Shown here piece after piece: positions 57,091 to 64,000 of a stretch of 64,000 nt of DNA. Positions within the stretch are counted from its first letter, which is position 1. The number at the start of each line of letters is the position of its first letter. Source of the stretch: Lepidostoma basale (taxonomy: Eukaryota > Arthropoda > Insecta > Trichoptera > Lepidostomatidae); NCBI GenBank assembly GCA_022606425.2, contig JAHDVF020000101.1, positions 620,001-684,000 on the forward strand, in the 5' to 3' direction. The notes beneath the pieces were generated by a model. It ran no database searches. It was not told where the DNA came from and saw only the letters and a program-made list of their open reading frames with translations. The translations under genes were made by a program, and so were the position numbers.

Positions 57091-57159
57091 ATGATATATG
57101 AAACATTTACAACACAATGTTATGGCGAGTATATAATAGAAGAAACAACATTAATATTT

Positions 57160-57232
57160 GTAAATGGAGACTGTTTGAAGAGGTCAACATCTAGCAGTTG
57201 AGAGACGGCTAGAGAGAAGAAGAAGAAGATAA
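57160..57232 (+). mobile_element. LINE-G extreme 3' end
   Basis: FEEVNI.QLRDG and a GAGAAGAAGAAGAAGA tail match the end of the G coding region. Confidence 0.45.
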
Positions 57233-57239
57233 CAGTTAT

Positions 57240-57720
57240 TCCACATAAACAATGATTAACTCGTAGAAAGATTATCATAAATAGAAAAACAGAAAAAAAA
57301 TTAAAAACAATTGCAAATATCAAAAATATTTATGAATGAGATTAAAAGTCTATCACGATACTAGAAAAAGGTTTTGATAGTTAATTTCAAGCAGTTACGT
57401 TCCAATGGGATTGAAAATCCTGCCCTTAAAAAGGAAACGCGAAGAGAAGTTTAGAAGAAAAACAAGATTTAAGGAGGAAATATTGTTACTCACCCCCACC
57501 GCCCACTTTCAACCCCCAACAGCCCACATCACACAAATATTCCCAGTGGAGGGGGTATTTAAGAATACACCCAGACGAAATGTATGCTCTAGTAAATGTG
57601 GCTTTAAATATTACATATTGTGTATATGCATTAGATAAATTATGTTAAATTCATCTTCAAAGTACAAATTAACTTTCTATTAAACTTATTGAACGCTAAG
57701 AATAACTCACACTGTGGAAT
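57240..57720. other. Unassigned
   Basis: A 77-codon plus-strand ORF (57,405-57,638) is not recognised. GGTATTTAAGAAT at 57,556 is TATA-like, but no initiator follows at the right distance. Confidence 0.3.
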
Positions 57721-57793
57721 CCCATAGTAATATGCTTAGGAAAAAAATAACTTTGTTTAATCCACTAATTATTAACAAAATAATATTAAAAAA

Positions 57794-57832
57794 ACACGAC
57801 ATGCTTCGGAGGATACCTCCATCTTCAGGTGT
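57794..57832 (-). ncRNA. Hammerhead-like motif, HH3 (GAAG)
   Basis: Minus strand: ACAC/GUGU stem I (57832-57829, 57797-57794), CUGAAGA, extra U, stem II GGAGG/CCUCC with loop UAU, then GAAG instead of GAAA, CATG, UC. One substitution separates it from a complete motif. Confidence 0.55.
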
Positions 57833-58019
57833 AAAAATATAATAAAAACTAAACAATGAAAGACTAATATAAAAACGCATTTTTAATTCGATACAATAAT
57901 TCAAATTTAAAAATTAACCTGGGCTATTTGTTATCAGTACTAATCATATTTTTTTTAACAGTAAAAACTAATAAATAATATTAAATAATAATAATACATG
58001 ATGATAATATAAAAAAATG

Positions 58020-58478
58020 TAAAAACTAACTAACGAACTAATCATCACGCCGTCACCCCGAAGGGGTACGCAGAAAGAATGGACTGCCACACTTTTCTTT
58101 CCCGACATATTTCTCTCGCTTCCTCAACATTCATACAACGTATATGCACGCGCGTCGATTTCTCTGACTCCTCACATGGCCGACATTCAATATTTGATTT
58201 ATTTGATCGTCCCACGTTTTCCTTGGTCTTCCTCTATTTCTGGTTCCATTTACATCATTAAAATATAATTTTTTTACCATTCTTCCTTCATTCATTCTTT
58301 CCATATGTCGAAACCATCTTAATGATCCTTTCATTATTTTGTTCATGACACCATCATTCGCACCGTATTCACTTCTTATATTTTCATTCGACACTCTATC
58401 ATACACACATATAGTATCCACACATTCGTCTAAGAGATCTCATTTCTACTGCATTTATTCTACTAATTTATTCTAAAA
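58020..58478 (-). mobile_element. LINE-A1 inside HH3 foldback
   Basis: Tail AACTAACTAACGAACTAAT, then DRVSNENIRSEYGANDGVMN, KGSLRWFRHMERMNEGRMVK, RGRPRKTWDDQINQILNVGH, RSQRNRRACI. It starts 5' near VEMRSLRRM. Very close to the 49,078 copy, so a young insertion. Confidence 0.8.
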
Positions 58479-58723
58479 AAATATAATTTGGAAAAAACTT
58501 AAAAAGTCACAGTTTACATAGACATTTATATTCAAATGTATGTTTTTTCTAAATTACATTTTTTATATTATCATCATGTATTATTATTATTTATTAGATC
58601 TTACTGATAAAAAATAATTATTAGTACTTATAACAAATGCCCAGAATAATTTTTAATTTGAATGATTGTATCGAATTTTAAATGCGTATTAGTCTTTCTT
58701 TGTTTCGTTATTATTATATTTTT

Positions 58724-58762
58724 ATACCTGAAGATGGAGGTATCCTCCGAAACATGTAGTTT
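58724..58762 (+). ncRNA. Hammerhead-like motif, HH3 (UA site)
   Basis: Box CUGAAGA (58728-58734), extra U, stem II GGAGG/CCUCC (58736-58740, 58744-58748), GAAA (58749-58752), CATG (58753-58756), UA (58757-58758). Stem I pairs at two to three positions. The cleavage dinucleotide is UA rather than UC. Confidence 0.55.
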
Positions 58763-58800
58763 TTTTTTAATATTTTGAAAATAACAAGTGGATTAAACAA

Positions 58801-60015
58801 TTTAATTTCAATTTCAAAACCGACAATCGACAATCTTGAATTGAAACGGAATATTTTAAGGCATTCTTATTTTTCTTGTTCCTCTCATATGGCTATTTGT
58901 ACTTTTGACATAACAGTAGTATACAGGGATGTTGGGTTGCAACTTGCAACTGAACCACTTTCGAAAGTTTTCTACCCAGTGTCTACCAAATTTCTTCTTC
59001 CGACACTTCGTTTTCTATTTACTTAAATTGGATGATCAGTCACACTTTGTATCAATCGTTTCTCATAACGTGCTCGAGTATTCCAGTTTAGTACTTCCTA
59101 GTATGCATAATGAAAGAAAAAAAAATTACTCAACTTTTGACATTAGTAACTATTGTAAAAAACGTTAGTTAATTAAGTTGTCGCCCGCAAAATACATAAT
59201 CTAATTGGAATATCATCCCCGACATTACATACACTAATTTGAATGAATAAATAAATAATCACTTACATTAAGAAATAATTTGAATGAATAAATAAATAAT
59301 CCATTTCAATATCACAACAAACTTATTCTTAGTAAACGTGAGTCCTAAAGAAATTCTTGCTGGAATCTTAGAAAATTGTCGGTACTGACCGTGACATCTA
59401 GCGGTGAAAGTTACAACTAAATTTCGGTACCTTGAAGGTGAAACAGTTTTCTATACATCTGACAGCTTCTACGAACAATATGAAATGAAATTCAACTGAT
59501 TTATTGATATTTTTTTCCTTGTTTTAGTTTATTATTCCGGTCTGTGTGTTTTATGGCCGGATAGGTATGAATAATGAAAGTATTACGTTTTATATTCAAT
59601 GTCGCCGGCAGGAAGAGGAAATTAATTACAGTAGAAAGGCTATAAATCCACAGTGATTCTTTATTTCAGCATACGAGAGATACAAATTTGGTTTTAAACT
59701 TGATTAATGTATTTTTTATGTGTTTTGTTCACCCAATTTACGAATTTAAGGTATTTCTGTATTTTAAAGGGTTCGCTCTTTCACAGTTCCTTATTCTTTT
59801 CAGGGGATTATAGCGTGACGGTGTGCGATACGCCCCGCGTTATGTAAGCGAGCAGCGAGTACGGTACAGAGCAGAACAGAACACATCATCTGATGAAGAC
59901 AGAGCGCCTCACAATATCCAGTTTGTCGACTCACACAAACATTCAAATTACAATAAAACCTTTCGGCGGGCCGCTGTGCTATCGCGCCTAGTCCCAAATT
60001 GATGAATAATTTTAT
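58801..60015. other. Low-repeat region
   Basis: No element recognised. 59,810-59,990 is CpG-richer (GATACGCCCCGCG, TTTCGGCGGGCCGC), preceded at 59,655-59,672 by TTCTTTATTTCAG, a possible splice acceptor on the plus strand. I find no matching open frame with a donor. Possibly host sequence. Confidence 0.3.
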
Positions 60016-60020
60016 AATTA

Positions 60021-60924
60021 TGTATATGTCCCCGCCATTTAGTTAAATACGCCGCTCAATTGAACGGCTAGGCTGATAATGAAATGGCGGCATTCAATGA
60101 AGTGACTAGGCCGGTAGTTGAATAAATTAAGACAGCTCAACGTTTTAGTTATAATTTTTCCACTGCAACGCTAACAATGTCATCTAACAATGTTCAACTG
60201 TCAGTCGACATGTGTTTTTGTAAAAAGTAACACGATTTTAAAACAAAAAAGAGAGAGAGCATGCGTATAGGGGATGTGGGATGTATTATTAAAAAAAAAA
60301 ACTTAAACGTACTGTTCTTCTTTACTAGGTATCGTACGAGTTTTGACATTGGCTTAGCGCTTGTACGGTTATAATGTTCATATTGATGCATAGCGTGTTG
60401 ATAAAAACATATCTTTATTTTTATTTATATTTTATTGTACTTAACTTTAACCACCTCAACAGACCGGAATACCCAATTACAGAGAGGAATTACATCACAA
60501 TCACCCAGGCTTCAGAAACAACACTTTTTAATTATTATTGATTTCACTGAGAATCGAACCTTTAGGTTAGAGTTAGTTTTAAAAAAAATAATAGATCCCA
60601 CATCCCCTATCTACTCATAAAATTTTTACGCAAGCGCTAAGAACTTGTTTAGCAAAATCCCTATTTTATTTGTGTTCAAATAAATAAATAAATTCACGAT
60701 AATATAAAGTCACAATAGCGTTGCTTTCAACATGTCGGCTAAGCGTCCGTTAGCCATGTCATTGAATTCCGGCATTTCATTATCGGCCTGGCGACGTTTA
60801 AGCTTTTGGTTGAACGTTGCGTTCAGCAAGTTGGCTAAGCCATGTCATTGAATGCCCCCATTTCATTATCAGCCTAGCCGTTCAATTGAGCGGCGTATTT
60901 AACTAGGTGGCGGCGACATATACA
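60021..60924. mobile_element. Foldback MITE, about 900 bp
   Basis: The ends TGTATATGTC and GACATATACA begin inverted repeats of about 80 bases (TAGTTAAATACGCCGCTCAA, TTGAACGGCTAGGCTGATAA and complements at 60,845-60,910). Internal blocks are inverted too: ATAGGGGATGTGGGAT (60,267) against 60,595-60,610. It encodes nothing. Confidence 0.75.
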
Positions 60925-60945
60925 ACACTAACATTTAAAAAAATA

Positions 60946-60986
60946 CATAGACATGTTTCGGACAACTAGTCCTTCTTCAGTGATAC
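60946..60986 (-). ncRNA. Hammerhead-like motif, HH5
   Basis: Minus strand: box CUGAAGA (60980-60974), extra A, stem II GGAC/GUCC (60972-60969, 60963-60960), GAAA (60959-60956), CATG (60955-60952), UC (60951-60950). Stem I can form about five pairs if one C is bulged. Confidence 0.6.
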
Positions 60987-60988
60987 CT

Positions 60989-61138
60989 AACTAACTAACC
61001 ATCACGCCGTCTCCCCGAAGGGGTAGGCAGAAAGAATGGACTGCCACACCTTTCTTTCCTGACATATTTCTCTCGCTTCCTCAACATTCATACATCGTGT
61101 CATGCACGCGCGTCGATTTCTCTGACTCCTCACATGGC
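60989..61138 (-). mobile_element. LINE-A1 3' end
   Basis: Reverse strand: SQRNRRACMTRCMNVEEARE, ICQERKVWQSILSAYPFGET and the TTAG tail. A 150-bp truncated insertion with clean coding sequence. Confidence 0.85.
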
Positions 61139-61159
61139 AATTATATAATATTTTAAATA

Positions 61160-61203
61160 TGTATCACTGAAGAGGGACTGGTTGTCCGAAACATGTCTAT
61201 GTA
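61160..61203 (+). ncRNA. Hammerhead-like motif, HH5
   Basis: Box CUGAAGA (61167-61173), extra G, stem II GGAC/GUCC (61175-61178, 61184-61187) with loop UGGUU, GAAA (61188-61191), CATG (61192-61195), UC (61196-61197), then UAUGUA, which can pair with UGUAUCA upstream with a bulged C. All core bases are present. Confidence 0.65.
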
Positions 61204-61321
61204 ATTTTATTTTTTTGATGTTAGTGTTGTATATACAAAGTATATAAATAAGAAAAAGAGAAATAATATAGATGTAATTGATAATTTAGGCTAAAATTGA
61301 CTGCAAATATATAATGTTACA

Positions 61322-61405
61322 AACATGAAGGCCATGTCTAGGATTTGAACCACGCTTCTTTGATTACGAAGCAAACATTCAACCTGTGAGATCTTCAACC
61401 CATGA
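61322..61405 (-). mobile_element. tRNA-derived SINE head, second type
   Basis: Minus strand: ATGGGTTGAAGATCTCAC, hairpin GCTTC/GAAGC, GGTTCAAATCC (B box) and TAGACATGGCC. Distinct from the 26,455 type. The loop and D-arm do not fit a working tRNA. Confidence 0.55.
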
Positions 61406-61474
61406 ACATCCAAAATTCTTCAATTATCATCTGTTTTTTCTGTATTTTATAATATTATCAAAAAAATATTAATT

Positions 61475-61717
61475 AACTTATCCTCGAAAGGGTTGGCAGT
61501 AAGAATGGACCGCCACATTGTTCCTTCCTGACACATTTATATAGAATTCTCAATATTCATACATCGTGGTAGGCACGCACGTCGATTTCTTCGATTCCTT
61601 ACGAGATTGATATTTTATATTGATTGATTTGGTAGTGCCCATTTTCCTCGGCCTTCTACAATTTCTTGTAGGTACTGCATACATCGTTAACATATACAAT
61701 TCATTAACATTCATAGT
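61475..61717 (-). mobile_element. LINE-A1, right part of a split copy
   Basis: The reverse-strand C-terminal half (RNRRACLPRCMNIEN, NQYKISIS.GIEEIDV) with a short TTAAT tail. It is interrupted by LINE-B2 and continues upstream at 62,205. Confidence 0.65.
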
Positions 61718-61719
61718 TC

Positions 61720-62200
61720 TTTTGGGAATGCTCGGAACGAATTCTCTACAGCTTCGAAGAGATGGGCATCTATTAACCCATTTCATTAGATTAATCAGGG
61801 GATATTTCGAGAACTCGGCCGTGCTGGAGGATGTTGGTTTTTTTGTCCCTGATAGATATCTCCGACAGCGACAGCACAGATTGTTTTACCTACCGGCCGC
61901 CAGAACCAATCTAGATGCCTGTCGTGACACCGGTGCGGTGGGAAGAGCAATTAGTCTGCTGAACGCGGTCTTCTCGAAAATCGACGTCTTTCTTATTAGT
62001 GAAGGTACGTTCAGGGGACAAATACTCTCGACTTTAAAAAGCATCTTGTCTTTCTAATGTCGAACCATCTATAATACGTTCCTGGTATTATGTTGTATGT
62101 ATATAATATTTTACCTGTAGTCAATAGATGCCGTAAACATATGCTGTTTGTAATGTATTTTGAGTAAATAAACTGATTTGATTTGATTTACTTTGCCATT
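61720..62200 (+). mobile_element. LINE-B2 inserted in LINE-A1
   Basis: Open 61,710-62,057: LLGMLGTNSLQLRRDGHLLT, HFIRLIRGYFENSAVLEDVG, FVPDRYLRQRQHRLFYLPAA, RTNLDACRDTGAVGRAISLL and VFLISEGTFRGQILSTLKS. A 7-base CATTCAT repeat flanks the junctions. A short extra DACRDTG segment is an insertion within the coding part. Confidence 0.8.
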
Positions 62201-62204
62201 CATT

Positions 62205-62465
62205 ACTTATTTATTATTTTCCACGTGTCCATCTTAATGAGTTTCATTATTTTGTTTACAGCACTTTCAATTGCACTGCATTAACTTCTTATATTTTCAC
62301 TTGGCACTTTATCAATAACAAATTTAAAATACATTCGTCTAACTGATCTCATTTCTACTGCATTTATTCTATTATTTTTTTGTCAATTCCATGTTTCACT
62401 TCCATACATAAAGGTTGGTATAATACAATTTTTGTGCTCTGCCATCTTAGTTATTTTTTCTGGCC
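62205..62465 (-). mobile_element. LINE-A1, left part of a split copy
   Basis: Reverse strand: HNC.PTFMYGSETWN.QK, RINAVEMRSVRRMYF, FVIDKVPSENIRS, CSAIESAVNKIMKLIKM. It precedes the part at 61,475 in the element's sense. Confidence 0.65.
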
Positions 62466-62469
62466 TTGC

Positions 62470-62728
62470 GGTGAAAACCTTAAGATATTTTTTAATGAAA
62501 TAATATTTTTTTGTAGTTTTATAAAAACGGACCACTGCAGTTTCCACTCCGCCGCCCTGGTCAGGTCCAATGTGCCAATTTGTTTAGCGCTATTTACTAC
62601 AAGTCGAACGGACACATCATGCATATATTATTATTTTTGTTTGCTAATTTGGTGTTATCACCACAATACATTCGCAGCTCCTTCCCCCACCTCCTGCCTC
62701 CTATCCATCCTTCCTGTAGGCCTATGAG
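62470..62728. other. Unassigned
   Basis: No recognised repeat. ORFs of about 110 codons on each strand look random. Confidence 0.3.
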
Positions 62729-62729
62729 A

Positions 62730-62840
62730 TCCTTTGTCAGAGGGTTGCTCCTCCTGTGAGGTGGATTCCCAGCTGTCCTTCCATCTTTTAGGAGGTCTTC
62801 TACGAGGACGAGTCCTGTGAGGCTGATTATGTACGTATAG
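62730..62840 (-). mobile_element. LINE-C scrap
   Basis: GGATTCCCAGCTGTCCTTCC and TAGGAGGTCTTCTACGAGGA match LINE-C in reverse (a RRPPKRWKDSWESTSQ-like reading). Confidence 0.5.
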
Positions 62841-62929
62841 TGCAATATAGGAGAGTCTGGTACCGTACCAGTCTCTCTTTTGCTGTCTACTTCATCTTTT
62901 AATAATATCCTTAGCATCACTTCTTATTA

Positions 62930-63400
62930 TTCTTCTTCCTCAGCCTATTCCCATCCACTCCTGGACAAAGGCCTCCTCCATTGGCTTCCATGTCACTCTG
63001 TCCTGTGCAGACTGCATCCAGGTTATTCCGACGTGTCTGTTCAGATCATCCATTCACGGTAATTGCGGTCGCCCTGCACTTCTCTTTGCCGTCCACGGTC
63101 TCCAAGTCAGCAGTCTTCTTGTCCACTTTTCATCTGAGCTTCTGGTTACGTGACCTACCCATTGCCATTTTAGAGTCGCCACCCGGTGGATGATGTCAGT
63201 GATCTTTATTTTTTCTCTCACCGTATCGTTTATGACTCTGTCTCTTGGGCTTATTCCTAACATGGCTCTTTCCATGGCTCTTTGGGTCATTCGCAGTTTC
63301 TCGGCACTTTGTTTGGACAATGTAACAGTTTCAAGACCATAAGTACCAACTTGCAGAACGCAGGCTTCATAGACTTTTCGTTTCAGGTTGATCAGTATTT
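62930..63400 (-). mobile_element. LINE-G copy
   Basis: The minus frame 63054-63320 reads SKQSAEKLRMTQRAMERAML, GISPRDRVINDTVREKIKIT, HRVATLKWQWVGHVTRSSDE, KWTRRLLTWRPWTAKRSAGR, then a frameshift to the 3' UTR ending CTGAGGAAGAAG. It extends further 5' than the other G copies (VYEACVLQVGTYGLETVTL). Confidence 0.8.
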
Positions 63401-63404
63401 AAGC

Positions 63405-63545
63405 ATCAGAGCATGACATATCTCTCTAATTCTGGGTGTCCTGCCTGCTATCGTCTTAAGTGTTTCATATCGGAACTCCTCAAAACTTGTGTGGTCTGGT
63501 GGTATCCATTCTTTGGACATGACCGTACCAGTCCTCCCTTAGCGA
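63405..63545 (-). mobile_element. LINE-C-like fragment
   Basis: The reverse strand includes RTGTVMSKEWIPPDHTSFE and RRQDTQN, the region upstream of the C-family terminal block. It is joined to the G copy at its 5' truncation. Confidence 0.4.
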
Positions 63546-63629
63546 TTGGCCTGACTGAATTGTTTCAAATGTAAAAATTTCAGCCCTTAGAATTGGCACC
63601 GCTTAAAACATTATATCAAAGCACAATGA

Positions 63630-63795
63630 AGTTTATGCATGAAAGTAAATCATGGAACTGACAAATAAAGGATGAAATATAATAATTGCAGTAGAAACGA
63701 GATCTTTTAGATGAATGTTTGGAAATCTGTGTATGATAGTGTCTAATGAAAATATTTATAAGGGGTTAATTCAGCGCAAACGAAAGTGTTATCCG
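63630..63795 (+). mobile_element. LINE-A1 fragment, decayed
   Basis: KVYARK.IMELTNKG.NIIIAVETRSFR-like residues, SVYDSV.NENIY and SANESVI. Low identity, probably old. Confidence 0.5.
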
Positions 63796-63869
63796 GGGTC
63801 AACCATAAGATTTCCCTCAATGGTGCTCACATATGTTCGAAAGGCTGATCGAACATTGCGTTTCACCAC

Positions 63870-64000
63870 CGAGCGGTACAATCTGCCTCTGGTGACACCG
63901 GTGGGAAGAGCAATTAGTCTGCTGAACGCGGTCTCCTCGGAGATCGACGTCTTTCATATTACTGAAGGTACGTTCAGGGGACAAATACTCTTGACTTTAG
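63870..64000 (+). mobile_element. LINE-B2, cut by window end
   Basis: YNLPLVTPVGRAISLLNAVS, SEIDVFHITEGTFRGQI runs off the window. High similarity to 51,244-51,420 and 61,930-62,040. Confidence 0.75.

Larger units (their letters stand above)
57725..58800. repeat. HH3 large foldback holding LINE-A1
   Basis: Left arm 57,725-57,990 (minus-strand HH3 unit) and right arm 58,560-58,800 (plus-strand unit) are inverted. The spacer contains a LINE-A1 copy and a second inverted AT-rich piece (ACATGATGATAATATAAAAA against its complement at 58,560). Confidence 0.8.
60925..61260. repeat. HH5 head-to-head pair holding LINE-A1
   Basis: A minus-strand unit (60,925-60,990) and a plus-strand unit (61,140-61,260) mirror each other. 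A short LINE-A1 end lies between them. Confidence 0.75.

Noticed and set aside
59655..60000. Host exon after the TTTCAG at 59,672
   Set aside because: An acceptor-like tract exists, but I could not find an open frame ending in a donor in the following 350 bases.
61322..61405. tRNA gene on the minus strand
   Set aside because: The B box is good, but the D-arm and acceptor do not fold. Treated as a SINE head.
62380..62920. ORFs of 115 and 107 codons on opposite strands
   Set aside because: They cover LINE-A1, unassigned and LINE-C pieces. The translations are not family-like.

Overview
This window looks like repeat-dense, AT-rich intergenic or intronic DNA from an insect. Lepidoptera is my best guess, because the reverse-transcriptase tails and mariner-like fragments resemble ones common in moth and butterfly genomes. 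No complete host gene is visible. Almost every ORF longer than about 60 codons is a fragment of a transposable element or a shadow of one. The best host-gene candidate is a short GC-rich exon on the minus strand near the left edge (668-756). A TATA/initiator promoter (about 17.0 kb) and several CpG-rich islets (10.6, 31.8-33.3, 37.9, 40.6, 59.8 kb) may also be host sequence.

Three layers of mobile DNA fill the window. (1) 5'-truncated non-LTR retrotransposon ends. Family A has three subfamilies (A1, A2, A3), encodes the region after the reverse transcriptase up to the stop codon, and ends in a short TTAG- or TTG-type microsatellite. Family B (B1-B4) is Jockey-like. Families C to K are smaller groups. 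(2) DNA elements: mariner-like deletion derivatives keeping an N-terminal helix-turn-helix (28.9, 45.0, 52.5 kb), a hAT-like element with an 8-bp target duplication (26.3 kb), a Harbinger-like MITE (8.6 kb) and several long foldback elements. (3) tRNA-derived SINE pieces (15.3, 26.5, 44.2, 61.3 kb).

The most interesting layer is a set of short interspersed repeats whose centres share one RNA-like design. Each has a CUGANGA-like box, one extra nucleotide, a small hairpin (stem II), GAAA, a short palindrome (CATG, CCGG, CTAG, CAGCTG or CAAATTTG), UC or UU, then a few bases complementary to the sequence just before the box (stem I). This is the layout of a hammerhead ribozyme with a minimal, self-complementary stem III, as known for small dimeric hammerhead variants of Penelope-like retroelements. 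I count at least eight unrelated-looking families (HH1-HH9) and more than twenty copies, many in head-to-head inverted pairs. Two families carry paired changes C3->U and G8->A, the two core positions that base-pair in the hammerhead active site. One 93-bp unit consisting of little more than a ribozyme and a tail is flanked by a 12-bp direct repeat, so these units appear to move on their own. No Penelope-type reverse transcriptase or GIY-YIG domain is visible here.

Insertions are nested throughout: LINE into LINE, LINE into ribozyme repeat, mariner into LINE and SINE into LINE. Several junctions have readable target-site duplications that fix element ends. Coordinates of decayed copies are approximate to about 10-20 bases. 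Motif-level ribozyme coordinates were counted base by base.
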